A DNA stretch of 64,000 nucleotides from Isoetes taiwanensis (GCA_021234155.1 JAJEKV010000025.1:5933310-5997309), one strand, 5' to 3'; numbered from the stretch's first letter, positions 49,140-60,991 are shown. Numbers and translations: made by a program. Notes: generated from the letters alone by a model not told the origin.

Positions 49140-49335
49140 CGTTGGCTTTGCTGAGGAGCGAAGAAGACGTTGCCGAGGAGCTTTGCTGAGGGCGAAGAAG
49201 AGCGAGGAGCGAGAGGGCAGAGAAAAGGGCAGACAAATCTTTGTTGAGATCAGAAAAAGGGCAGAGAAATCTTTGCTGAGAGCAGAAATCTTTGCAGAGA
49301 AAAGGGCAGAAAGAGCAGAAGGCGACAACGGCGAG
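49140..49335. repeat. Purine-rich repeat tract
   Basis: Words such as GGGCAGAGAAA, AATCTTTGCTGAG and GCGAAGAAG recur irregularly. Open frames across it are compositional. Confidence 0.6.
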
Positions 49336-50287
49336 AAGGGTTGAGAAGTGGAAAGGGCAGCCTATTCGTTGTTTGTTTTTCTTGGGGCGTAGAATCCTGC
49401 TTTATGAATCCTGCTGTAGAATCCAGTGGAGTTTGCAGTATCAAAGCTTTAGGTGGTTGGGAGGTTCGGAGTCAGAAGAAGACTCCAAGTTCTGCTGAAA
49501 ATGCAGTTCTTATGTCACGTTTTCATTGAATGGCACCTATTCAGGCTCATTTCTTCTTATCTGTTCTATCATTTGCTCTCATTTCTTGTTATCTGTGTTC
49601 TGTGAATGGACAATGGTAGTTTATGCATTTCTTGTGTGTATGGATTCAACTATACCATGTACGTATATATATATATATTTAAGCATATGGGGTGCGCAAA
49701 CTTATACGTGGGGCTGATGTGTAAATTCCACGGCCCTTCATTTAACATATTCGTGGAACTATACTTGGATCCAATGATCCAAAAAAAACAATAAGGATAT
49801 GGCAATAAGGATATGGCAATATATGGCTCGTGAAAAGCAAATACAATTCCTACAATCCTTAACATATGCTTAAGTCTCGATATTTTGCTATATTCACAAA
49901 AATATGTGAAACAATGTATAATTGCAATTCTATCTAACCCGTCCACTCCCCATGAACATCAACGCCTAAGATTGAATTAGGGCTAGGTTATGGCGCACCG
50001 ATTTAGGGTTGAAACTCCATATATTCTGTTTGTGAAGCTTGGATTTTCGACGTCGCGCTACAGGTTTCTGTTTCTGTTTTGTAATACTATGATGCGTTTC
50101 TCTACGTGCCATCTACCAGTGATGAAATCTAGAATGAGCTCCATCCGATTCTATCTGTAGAAATGCGGACTAATTCACACAGGATTTCTGAGGTTGTCGT
50201 TTCTTTTATTTCTTATTTTGTACATCCTTAATACTCTGTTTGTATTTTCTCCGGAGGCTATGAGTTTTATTTTTTGTCTGTGTTTCT
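49336..50287. other. Intergenic sequence
   Basis: A short ATAT run lies at about 49665. No gene is recognised. Confidence 0.3.
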
Positions 50288-50602
50288 CGTCTTTATAAGC
50301 ACGATGAACTTGATGATAACTCTTTCCCCATATGATCGAAAGTGAATAATATATAATGCTATAGATTGCTCATTGAGCAAATCAAGCCAATTTATCTGAT
50401 TCGTCATCCTATAGCTTCTTGTGTGTTATGTGTTAATTGCTTGTTCTGTCTATTGTTCTTGTTTCTGGGTTCTGCACTCTGGTCTCGTCTTTATAAGCAC
50501 GATGAACTTGATGATAAATCTTTCCCCATATGATCGAAGGTGAATAATAATGCTATAGATTGCTCATTGAGCAAATCAAGCCAATTTATCTGATTCATCT
50601 TG
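50288..50602. repeat. Direct repeat of about 118 bp, 198 bp apart
   Basis: CGTCTTTATAAGCACGATGA starts copies at 50288 and 50486; both end near CAATTTATCTGATTC. Confidence 0.85.
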
Positions 50603-51940
50603 TCTTTTGTTCTTTGGTTCTGAAATCATCACTCTGCAGTGATGATGCCCTGTTCAAATCGCTTTTGAAGGTAGTGGAAATCGTGATTCGATCAGTTGTT
50701 ATTAAAGACCGTAAGATAAGGAGGTGACCAATTTACTAGTTATCGTGACCTGAAGCTGGTCAAATGAATGCAGATATGATGTCTGTTCAGTTCTTTGCTA
50801 GATATTCTTTGTTATAGCAGAGATGTTGCCTATTAAATATAGGGATATTGTTTTCATGGTTTTTGGCCGCATCCCTGGAATGTTCCATTGTGCAAGGACT
50901 AAATTTGTATCCCAATCTAGGTTTTTAAGTGCCCTTTCATGGTCCTGAAATTTTCTAACCTGACCTATTTCTGAAGTCTTGACCTGAATCATCTTTCTGG
51001 TTTATTATACTTTTTCATAAGCCGAATCTTTTTTCCTTTTTTCTAATGCTGTCTCGTGTTTTATGGAGTCTGGTTGGTTGATTGAGAATGTCCTCTTTGG
51101 TTTCTAATGCTTGCTCATATTTTATTAAACTTGGTTGGTTGATTGAACAAAGCAGCCAGCCCGTATCATATTGCATGAATTCTGACTGATCGATTGAAGA
51201 AAGCAGCCTAGACTCATAGGGTTCATCTTCAGCAACATTGACTCGCCTTCACATCAGTCATGTTTTATTAATCTCAAAGACAGACAGAAACTCACCTGAA
51301 AGATTTGTCAAAGAAGGAAAGCAAAGGCGAATAAGTGTTATAGAGCACAAGACATCATTCTGAACAACCAATTCGGCAGATAGGCCAGTAAACTTGGTAG
51401 CAGAAGAGTAAATAGACTGTGTCCAATCTAGACCGCCATGTTCGAATCCTGCTGCAGAAGAACGGTCAAAATATCACAAAAACCTGGTCGCTATATAGCA
51501 TCAGAAAGAAATAGGTTACACCCCTGTTGCATTTGTAACATGTAACGGTGATTTGTGGATCCTGGCTACAAAAAACTAAATGGGCTGTAGTTCGACAGCA
51601 TGCTGCTACATCCATAGCCGAATTCAGATGTTCATTGTAGTAATATCCCCATTTTTGTGCACCCGTCTTCGCCCTTCCTTTGGCTTCTTTTTCTGTGTAA
51701 AGAATCTGTTATCACATACGCCGCTCCATAGGCCTCCCTCTTCATCCTATTCAACAGAGAGCTTTCTATGCTATCAAGGTTTTGCCGCATTGCTCAACCC
51801 ATTTTTAGCGCCGATATCAAGCTTGGGCTGCAAAAGCTGTAGTTCGAAATGTAGCGGGTTGCAATTGAGGATTGAAGGGTTTCAAGAAAAAACTGGCTAC
51901 TGATATGTGTTGCATTTAGATTGATACGTTGCATTGTTAA
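50603..51940. other. Intergenic sequence
   Basis: No gene is recognised. A short internal repeat around TTGGTTGATTGA occurs at 51070-51200. Confidence 0.3.
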
Positions 51941-52278
51941 TAGGGTATGGTTGCCCGCCATTGCGGACGTACCGTACCCTGTGGTACCAAAAGCCACCTC
52001 TGCGCCATCCTACAGTCCCTCTTGAACGCGCACTAGGTGTCGCGACTTCGTGAGTCGAGAAGCCATGGCTCCCGTGCCATATACCCACTCATCGCGCACC
52101 TGGGAACCCCCGAACATGCCCATTCCGAGGCATGATTCAATGTCGGGGGCTGGAATTCGCGCACAAATTTCAGCCTCAATGTTGTAGATGAGATGGGCAA
52201 TCAGTGTGATTGTGAAGGAACAAGAAATTCGCGCACAACCTCTCAGTTCCGGCTTGGGACTCAATTGAACCCCTGCTG

Positions 52279-55057
52279 TTGCCGAAGGGTAGATCAATGG
52301 TGTCCACTAGAGCTCGACCAGCTACAACGCTAGGTAGCAGCAGAGCGACAGTAACAGCCAGCAAGCGAGTTTGTGTGCCTAAATTAAAGAAGAAGCCTCC
52401 TCAGACCAGCGGAGCGGGAGCTATAATGACGAGGAAGCCAACAAAAAGAGGGCAATGGACGGAGGAGATGTTAGATGCTCTTGATGAGGTGAGTGAACAC
52501 GGTCCTCTAGACGATCTGGTATCTCAGAATCATCCATCAGAGACTGGTTGTATGGCCGAATTTCCCACAAGACAGAAAGACATCCACAGATCCTAACACC
52601 GTCCCAAGAAAAGGAACTTGTGGATTGGGCCATAGGGAGGGTAGAACAGGGGTTGGGCGTGACCCTGTCCTCGGTCAAGGAGCGTGCTGCAGAACTAGCC
52701 AAGGAGAACAATCCAGCATTCGAAGACGTTCCAGGTGGAAAGTGGTGGAAACTATTCAAACAGTGCCATCCTGAAATCTCCCTTAGGAGTGCAAAAACTC
52801 TAGATGTCTCACGTGCCCGGGCTATGAATCAAGAAAACTTGAATAAGTTCTACTCAGGCCTTAAAGAAATATATGATGAGTATAACATCCCTCCTTCAAG
52901 GATCTGGAATGCAGATGAGACCGGGATCCAAGCTGGGAAAGTAAAGGGCCTAAAGATAATTACAAGGAAAGGTGAGAATAGGGTTAGTGAGCTGGTCATG
53001 AATACTAGGGAAACTAGGGAATGGGTTACAATCTTAGTGTGTGTAAATGCAGAAGGGTTTAAAATACCCAGTATGTACATTTTCAAGGTTAATAGGATGA
53101 GGCAGGACAACATAATAGCCAGGTGTGAAGAGGGGACAATTCAGGCTGTCCAGCAGTCAGCTTGGATGACAACTGAACTCTTTAAGTCTTGGTTGTCTCA
53201 CTTCCAATGTAGAGTGCCTGGAGGAGTATCACCTGAACGACCACATCTGATCTTGCTTGATGGGCATGGAAGCCATGTAGAACTGGATGTCATACTGGCA
53301 GCCAAAGACATGGGAATACATTTTGCACTATTACCTGCACATACATCACATAGGCTGCAGCCACATGCTTTGCGCCTTTCAAGGCAGCTTTCAAAAGATT
53401 GAGGGCTGAATACATGGTAAGAAAAGGCAGGTCTGAACCTAAGAGGGAGGACATAGCTGAATTGATCTCCATGTCCATGGCTGCAGGATTAACAGTTTCG
53501 AATATAAAGGCTGGTTTCATGGCTACATGGATATAGCCGTTCAATCCAACGAGGGTAGTGCCTGGAAAGGAAGGCAGTAGTCTTGCTCGAGAGGAAGTTT
53601 ATATGCCAGCACCACTACTTGATCAACCAGCAGTAATTGATGATGGATTGGCTATCCCCATTGTGCAACCTGCAGCGAATGAGAGTGCACAAATGGATGA
53701 AGTTGATAGGAGTGAACCAATAGCACAACCATGTGACCAATGGTTGAACATAGAGGGTTTCAACATGCAAGAAGTTGACTTGCAATGGGAGGAACATGTG
53801 CAAGCCACATGTGACCATGCAGTAAATAGCTTGGGAACAATGCAGCAAGTCTTACTCCATAGGGCAGCAACAGATCAAGCTCCAGGCCAGCAAGCATCCC
53901 AAGTTGCACCAAGTCAGGGCACCCAAGATGCAACAAGGAGGAGGAGGGAGATTGCACCTAATCTTCATGGAAGAGTACACATTAGCAGCAATGAATTCTG
54001 CCAAGCACGTGCAGCAGAAAAAGCAAGAAGAGAGGAGGCTGAGAGACTGAAGGTCCAGCAAACTGCCCTTAAGAAAGTGGAGGCAGCCAGGAGGAGGGCT
54101 GAAAAGGAAGAAGCCAGCAGGCGGGCTGCTGCAAACATGATAGAGAGGGAAAGTAGGATGCAAGCAGAGGCTTTATATGAGGAGAGCACCAGAAGGCTGG
54201 GGGCATTTATATATCCAGCAGGCCAATCCAGGGTGAAAGCCATCTTTGGCTGCCAAAGACCATTGAATGAGGCAGCAAAGGCCGGGAGGTTGGCTGCAAT
54301 GAAAAGGATGAGAGAAAGGCAAGGCAGGGCAAGGCAGTTCATTAGAGAGGATGACAATTGGGAGACTTGTGTGCCGAGCAGCCAGAATGACGAGGTGGGG
54401 GTTATCCAAGTACCTGGAGAGCAGGCAGGTCTTGAACACATAGTAGCTTCTCGAACACAAACCCTGGATATAGGTTGCAGTCTTGAAGACACACACTTAT
54501 GTGAGGGAGATGGGGTGCATCCTCAGAGGGCTGCATCCCCTTGGTCAGGCCTACACCTAACAAAGTCAGCAATATCCGTTCACCTTTGAAGAGATGGGAC
54601 CTTGCCACCAAACAAAGAACATTCAACCCTTTAGCTAACTCTTTGAGGATGGATACACAAGGCTGGATAAACTACGCAACAGCAAACACAGGGCTAGGAA
54701 ATGATGAAGTCAGGGCAATTGACAAGGCCAAACATATTCGGGAGATGGCTGAGATTGGAGTTGATGCCGAAGCTCTTGCTACAGCAAGGGGCATGGACGA
54801 GGGCTTCTTTAGAGCATGGTGGTCTGCACAGGTATGCAGTAGGAACTTTGCTGTAATGTTGTGCTCAATCTTCTTAACATACTTTTGGTATTGCAGGTAA
54901 ATGAGGCAACACCAGAACTGCCTTTGAACACGAATACAGCAGAACAGGTATGTAGCTTGTAGCTGTCTTTGGCATGTGGATCTGATATTCATGGGTTGAC
55001 ATTTAGAGCCCATTGATGCAGGATGCATATGATTCGGACGAGACCATAGAAGAGTAG
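52279..55057 (+). pseudogene. Tigger/pogo-like transposase
   Basis: The N-terminus is basic, then a helix-turn-helix-like QWTEEMLDALDEVSEHGPLD. A frameshift near 52550 leads to the main frame: LTPSQEKELVDWAIGRVEQG (CENP-B-like), RIWNADETGIQ (first catalytic Asp), VCVNAEGFKIPSMY, and LLDGHGSHVELDV (second Asp). At about 53360 a small deletion removes the segment that should carry the third Asp after HRLQP. Frames then continue FKAAFKRLRAEYMV, a TAG at 53534 where tryptophan is expected (WPFNP motif), and a 343-codon piece with a coiled coil. A frameshift near 54550 precedes the last domain (WINYATANTGLGNDEVRAID). Exons end at 54831, 54897-54947 and 55022-55057, the last with an acidic tail DAYDSDETIEE. 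Two GT-AG introns are intact. Confidence 0.85.
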
Positions 55058-55381
55058 TAATTTGTGCTACAAAACATTGTGCAAAAGGAGGATGACTTCA
55101 CTTGTTTTTTTCATGTCAAGCAAGCATATGGACATAAATATCATGTTTTCTTGAATACAAAATGCCAAGTTAAATACATGAACACACTGTCTTTGGGATG
55201 TCCTCAAGGAAATTATATTTCATAGGAACTCTGGGGCAAATACATTGTTGCTTGCAAAAAATGCCTTCACAAAACACTAAATCAAAATGGCACTAGGCCT
55301 ATTTCAAAATAAAGCAAAACAAAAACTAAAAAAACAGAGAAGGGTCGTCCAGTGTGCCAAAGATCACCAGCATTCATGTGC

Positions 55382-55717
55382 TCAGGTCTCCTGATTAACA
55401 TGGCTTTCAAATTTCACATTGTCCCCCTCAGCAACCGTGACCTTGCAGTGCACCAGATCATGCTCGCCCTTTGCATGCTGTATCTGGTCACAAATCTCTG
55501 GTGTGACCACCACATTCAGGTTAGATCCGGCAGCAGCAGAGATCTCATCGCGATTGACAAGGCAATTCTTCAGAGTGAAGGAGCCAAGCTCCTCTGTCTG
55601 CACAGACGTATCAGAGTACCGACGCTCCCTCTTCTTCGATGGGGAGGGTGTCCCTGGAGGGGGCTTGCGATAACCACCTCCTGCAAGACCTTGGCCCTTC
55701 CTCCAATACCCTTCCAT
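55382..55717 (-). CDS. Small gene convergent with the Tigger transposase, function unknown
   Basis: A 111-codon frame starts MEGYWRKGQGLAGGGYRKPP. It contains a proline/serine-rich and basic segment (PGTPSPSKKRERRYS) followed by SVQTEELGSFTLKN, NLNVVVTPEICDQIQHAKGE and VTVAEGDNVKF. The ATG lies four bases after a splice acceptor (TTTGCAG at 55722); the intron extends to 55800, where AAG|GTAATG is a good donor. Exon 1 (55801 to about 55875) is untranslated, and a TATA box is 30 bp upstream of its likely start. This complete promoter-exon-intron-ORF arrangement argues for a real transposon gene. I do not recognise the family. By position it could be an accessory protein of the element. Confidence 0.6.
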   Translation of the reverse strand: MEGYWRKGQGLAGGGYRKPPPGTPSPSKKRERRYSDTSVQTEELGSFTLKNCLVNRDEISAAAGSNLNVVVTPEICDQIQHAKGEHDLVHCKVTVAEGDNVKFESHVNQET

Positions 55718-55842
55718 AGTGCTGCAAATCAGAAGGAGTCCCATTAGATAGACTGAAACCTAGAACCATTAGATAGACTGAAACCCAGAACAAACATTAC
55801 CTTGACGACGGAGTTGATCGGAGCGCTGATCAGAGTTGGCCG

Positions 55843-56670
55843 GGAGACGAGAATGCCAGGAAATGAGCTGCTGGGATGTCAATTGAGGGAAAGGGCAGCA
55901 CTTTTTATAGCCAAGATTGACATGATGAAGGCTATGCCAATTTGTGCGAGGCTCTACAAACCATAATCCTCTTAAACCATTCGGAGGAAGCCGATTTAGG
56001 GGTAGATCAAACGTCTGGAGGAGAGATTCTTTTGGCAAAACCTCGAAAAAGGGCCAGAATGGGGCGGCGCGGCGTGAGGCCTAAGAGTGAGGTGCCATCA
56101 CGACGTGGGTAGGCAAAGGCACGTGAGACGGACCCTTGGGTCGCGAAATAGGGTTATGCCCAACGCGGTCTTAGGATGCCATAATGGCGAATGGTGGAAC
56201 ACGCCAGCGCGATAGGTGGCTACCTAGATAGCGACAGGGGGCCCTTGGAGGGGGAGGAGGGGGCGGAGACGAGAATGCCAAGAAATGAGCTGCTGGGATG
56301 TCAATTGAGGGAAAGGGCAGCACTTTTTATAGCCAAGATTGACATGATGAAGGCTATGCCAATTTGTGCGAGGCTCTACAAACCATAATCCTCTCAAATC
56401 ATTCGGAGGAAGCCGATTTAGGGGTAGATCAAACGTCTGGAGGAGAGATTCTTTTGGCAAAACCTCGAAAAAGGGCCAGAATGGGGCGGCGCGGCGTGAG
56501 GCCTAAGAGTGAGGTGCCATCACGACGTGGGTAGGCAAAGGCACGTGAGACGGACCCTTAGGGTTATGCCCAACGCGCTCTTAGGATGCCATAATGGCGA
56601 ATGGTGGAACACGCCAGCGCGATAGGTGGCTACCTAGATAGCGACAGGGGGCCCTTGGGGGGGGGGAGTA
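55843..56670. repeat. 422-bp tandem duplication of the small gene's promoter
   Basis: Positions 55843-56264 recur from 56265 to about 56670 with few differences (for example a short deletion around GGGTCGCGAAATA). Each unit has the TATA box and 5' start region, so two promoters face the small gene. The right unit ends in a run of ten or more G near 56655-56666. Confidence 0.9.
55901..55910 (-). promoter_or_regulatory. TATA box of the small gene
   Basis: On the minus strand this reads CTATAAAAAG, about 30 bp upstream of the probable start of exon 1. An identical copy lies in the duplicated unit at about 56323-56332. Confidence 0.6.
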
Positions 56671-56906
56671 GGCCACAGCCATGGCGTGAGTGGCTAGGTA
56701 TATCGCGATGGGGGCACTTACACCCCCCTAACTTTAGAGGCCCATAACTTTTTAACCGTAGATAATTTAAAGGCAATTTTTTGATAGACTTATGGCATAT
56801 CTGATTAGGTATCCAATGACACCTGAATTGATGCAATTGGACCACTTTTTGGCATTTTAATGGGCGCACACCTCTTAAGTGCGCGGAACATGGCAACCAT
56901 ACCCTA

Positions 56907-57290
56907 TGTTGCCACAAACATTTTTCACGTTTGTTGAAGTACCAAAAGGCTCTTGCGGGCTCATTTTGAACATAGATCAAGAATTTTGCAGCTGCTCCAA
57001 TTTTGCAGAAGATCAAGAATTTTGGAAGTAGTGGGAGTGTTCTTGCTGCTCAATACCAGGTCTTTCTCTCAGTTGCAATGACCTGGGTTCATAGAATTTT
57101 CAGATATACAGAGGGTGTCTTCTATATCAGACCACGGTCCATTCATTGGTGGGGGCATTTTGCATTGAATTTATAAAGAGTTATTCCATATCAATTTAGA
57201 GCAGTTTGAGCATCTGTGCTCCATATTAGCTCCCTCCCTGGCTTCGAGCCCACCTCCTGGATGAAGGAACATCCCAACAAGAAATGTTCC
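56907..57290. other. Spacer between the Tigger element and the PIF remnant
   Basis: No gene is visible. It may belong to the degraded N-terminal part of the PIF nuclease. Confidence 0.3.
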
Positions 57291-57291
57291 T

Positions 57292-58075
57292 GTGGGTTTG
57301 AAGGTAGCTGCCGCTCTATCTAGAATAGCAACAACTGTGTCTGAACAAGTAGGATTAGCACCAGCAGCAACTGTTCACAAGTACGTGAAACAATTTAGTG
57401 ATGCAGTTTACATGAAACAATTCAGTGATGCAGTTGTCAGACATTACTTGCATTGGCCTGAGGACTTTAATGAGGTTAAGAATGTATTTGAAGAGTGGAG
57501 AGGATTTCCCAACTGCTCTGGGGCAACGGATGCTACTCATTTCGAGTTAGATCTTCCAGCAAATGCTTGTGCTATTGATTACTATGATAAGGACAAGGAT
57601 TATTCAATTACTTTACAAACAGTGGTGGACATTCGAGCGAGGTCCTTAGATGTCTTCGTTGGAACCCCAGGTAGCTGCAATGATATTAATATCCCACCTT
57701 TATATAATAATGCTATTCATGGAATGCTTTTCAATGGGCCAAGAGTTACAAGAGGAGGATTCACATTTCTTGAGTACATTATAGCAGATGCATGCAGGAT
57801 ACTTTGATCTGCCATGGCTAGTGCTTCCCTACCCCTGACGTCACTTGCAAGATGATTTCAAAAACTTTAACTACTTACTATGTAGCAGCAGGGTTTGTGC
57901 TGAGAGAACATTTGGTATATTTAAGACTAAGTGGAGACTGTTTTATAAAAAGTTAGAATGTGAGAACGTTGAAGAGGTGACAAATGTTATATATGCTTGT
58001 TGCCTTCTCCACAACTACTTAATTGAGGTTGGTGAAAAAGAGGATCCTATCTCAACATATAGATCAATCAGCTAA
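57292..58075 (+). pseudogene. PIF/Harbinger-type DDE nuclease remnant
   Basis: The first 171 codons contain FEEWRGFPNCSGATDATHFE (first Asp, the GAIDGTH motif), DYYDKDKDYSITLQTVVDI, and VGTPGSCNDINI (second Asp). A frameshift at about 57800 and a stop follow. A second frame continues with FNYLLCSSRVCAERTFGIFK (third residue, Glu, in the ER-FG-K-RW motif) and CCLLHNYLIE. The order matches HARBI1-like nucleases. Near 57385-57438 a 27-bp unit is tandemly duplicated, giving KQFSDAV twice. The N-terminal part is missing and no terminal repeats or second (Myb-like) gene were found. Confidence 0.85.
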
Positions 58076-58507
58076 CAAAAAGGGCCCCATCAACATCATA
58101 GTCCCGTTCTCTATTTTTACATCAACTAATTGAAAAGATCTTAAAAGCTTTTGGGTTAAAAAAAATTCTTGAGCTAGTTTCCACAAAATACAGGCATATA
58201 TCTGCTTAAAAGACAAGCTTGTAATCTTCTTCAGACCATTATTGTAATTGCAACTATTCTATGCATATAAACATATCAATAATGTTTGTTTGCTTACAAT
58301 ATCCAATAAACTATTGTTGGTTGATCATCATGGAATCCACGAAGAACGATCTCCAAAAAGGCTGTGATCAGGATTGTGATTGGTCCTGAGAAAGTCAAAA
58401 TTCAAACTTATCACCTTTTGGTGTTTGCGAACTTAATTAGAATGCATGTCTGCTATAGATACTTTTTCCTTTGAATAGATAGGATCATTCAGACACTATA
58501 ATCAGTG
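58076..58507. other. Intergenic sequence
   Basis: No feature is supported in this stretch. Confidence 0.3.
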
Positions 58508-59510
58508 TTTTCGATTGGAGGGGCGCATTCTTAACACAATGTAACTGAGAAATCTACAGCATAGCCATGGCAACCATGACACCAACATCCTTCCACTTAC
58601 TTTCATGACCAAGTCCACCATGATCAAGAACACTTTCACCAGTAAGACTACACCAACCAGCAAGAACAGGGCCGAAGCATCGGTTCAAAAGCAAAGAATA
58701 CTCATTGATGAGCAAGGAATCAAGAGGGTACTTGAACATGGAAACATAGTGCAGCCAGAATCAATATTTGGGGATATTACTTGAACATGGAAACATAGTG
58801 CAATCAGAATCAATATTTGGAGATATTGTCTTTGCTAATGAAGTAACCACAGAAAAGAAAAAAAGCACCCATGACACCTGTAATGAGAGAATTCCCCATG
58901 ATATAGTTTGGAACCAAGGCACTGAAGAAGGCTACAAAGGAATTGGCCATGACAATGGTTAGGCATAAGACAAGGAGGAAAATAAAAAGGCGGAGACTGT
59001 AGGACATAGTTCTACAAGCCAATATGTGGGGACTTCATATAGGACTCCAGTGAACTACAGAAAGATAAGGGTATTGGAGATAAGATATGAAGAAATTCTA
59101 TATGCACCTCTGGATGTTTCCCTCATAAGGATTTGCCTTTCATCTAAGAACAAAGGCAAGCCTTCAAATGTGGAAGAAAGCAAAAAAGTTAAAAGTGAAT
59201 ACAAAGAATCTAAACCTATCCTGTACACCTCTAGGATTGTCTTCCAGCCTTAGAAATATGGTTCTAAGTTTTAAGCCCTGCTCCAACAGCTTGAAGTGTT
59301 CTTGCTGCAAAAAGTTGCCTTGTTCTGAAAATATCTTGGCAAATCTGGTTGCCAGCATTGCAATTTCTCTTAGTCTAGAATTTGCAAAATCAGGCTTTTT
59401 CTCTTCAGGTTCTTCGGGTGGTTTTTCAAAAGAGTAATCAATCTGCTTTGGACTAGGCAGGAAATATTTGTTGCTCCATAATTTAGCAAAATTTGGGCTC
59501 TTGAGATGAT
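58508..59510 (-). pseudogene. ABCG half-transporter, membrane-domain fragment
   Basis: ABCG half-transporters export lipids, waxes and other small molecules. From about 59510 down, frames give [155 protein letters not shown] and YIVLRMRPSNRKH. This is the complete order of the plant ABCG transmembrane domain. The nucleotide-binding domain is absent. Lesions include a frameshift near 59165, a TAG at about 59064, a 49-bp tandem duplication (58731-58779 and 58780-58827) and a shift near 58550. No introns are visible in the remnant. Confidence 0.85.
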
Positions 59511-60963
59511 GACCAAATAATTATAACAAGCATTCTATCTTTCCCATTGTCAAAATACAATATAAAGCTCCTGCTTGTTCGTTTATTATGCGCTATTGGA
59601 TGAAAGCATATTCTAAGAAAGGATCAGTAGAACACTGGATCAGGGCTCTAGAGACCAATCAAATTCCACATAAAGATAATGGACCACCTTGCTCTAAATC
59701 AGCAAAAATCAATTTGACTGAGGTTCCCTGTTTACAGCAAGATATATATCTTTATGAACTTGCTTCCTGTAATTTTATGGCAAAAGTTTATAGCAAATAA
59801 GTGTACGATGTTTGTACTGCCCACATCTTACTGAGAATCTTTCTCTTGAGGCTTTCAGTTATGAATTATGCCCACCACAGAGAATTTGTTTCATAAAAAC
59901 ATGAAACAGATTAACATGATAGAACAGAGGAAGTGCTTAAATAGAATAGGCTCACATGGTATTGTCAGTGGAAGTGCTTAAATAGAACAGGCTCACATGG
60001 TATTGTGAGACCAGATCTATGAAGCAATCTCAATGGTTACTTAGGAATGGGTGTGCAAATATGGAATCTCAGAAGCTTTGGGAGTAACAATAAGAGAACT
60101 ATCTAGATATGATGGGTATTTTTCATAATAAGAAAATTGTAAGAACTGATCCAAATCCATCCAATTCTAAACGATGATATAAGGGGCATGATCAAGGATT
60201 CACGAAAACATGATTCTAAAATATAATAATTAAAAGAAAACTACATATCTAGCAACATTCTCCCATCGCTCTTGTCCTTGGCCATTTTTTCATATATTCC
60301 TCCTCTAGTCTGCAAGTTAATGTCTTTCTTCCGAGCATCACTGAGAATAATCATCTCATTGAAAGGTCATTGTGTGCCTCGTGCAAGAGAACAACCCGAG
60401 TTCATGCTTTGAGTGGCTTGGGAATTGAATTCCATAGGACCCAATGCAACATTTGTGCTTTGAGTGGCTTCGGAGCTGGCTTCAATGCCTGAAAGAGTGT
60501 AGAATTCCTGTATAAATTCAAGTTCTCATCAGTAAATGCAAATGCACAAGGAATCAACACAAGGAAGTAAATGCACAAGGAAGCAAATGCCCATAACTCA
60601 CATCGCCAATTCCGTTCTCCATTGCTACACCATTGATTGATTTTTCTCGCCACTGGGGTTTTAGGGATTGCTTCAAGTTTTTACCTATTGCTGCAGGTGA
60701 AGACCAAAAATGACCAGAAATGGAGGTCAAGACGTCTTCCTTGACGTAGCACCCGGTCGATCGGGAACTGCTGGAGCAGTTTGACGTCCAACGGTTTGGA
60801 CATTGAGTCGCCGGGCAAAAAACATTAACATATGAATAAGTTTATTATTACATGTGAAGCGTGACTTTCATCTACTTCTATTTATGTGATGCCCTTCAGC
60901 TGTTCAGCACCACAAATAGCACCACGAATACTCACATTGGATAGAAAAACAAGGTTGCAAATT
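59511..60963. other. Gene-poor stretch
   Basis: A 41-bp duplication with GTGCTTAAATAGAA lies at about 59930-60000, and short repeats (GTGCTTTGAGTGGCTT) at 60400-60480. No gene is recognised. Confidence 0.35.
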
Positions 60964-60991
60964 AAACGGGAGTGTTGCAGCACTCCCGTTT
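60964..60991. repeat. Hairpin with 11-bp arms
   Basis: AAACGGGAGTG and its exact inverse CACTCCCGTTT flank TTGCAG. Confidence 0.75.

Larger units (their letters stand above)
51943..56904 (+). mobile_element. Tigger/pogo-like DNA transposon, complete length, with two genes
   Basis: The left end GGGTATGGTTGCC (51943-51955) is exactly inverted at 56892-56904. A TA dinucleotide flanks both ends (51941-51942, 56905-56906), the target duplication expected for the Tc1/mariner/pogo superfamily. Inside are a plus-strand transposase with introns near its 3' end, and a convergent minus-strand small gene. The transposase is broken, so the copy is not autonomous now. Total length is 4,962 bp. Confidence 0.85.

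Noticed and set aside
53615-54626. Several minus-strand frames over the Tigger transposase
   Set aside because: They are antisense shadows of the coiled-coil coding region with its biased composition.
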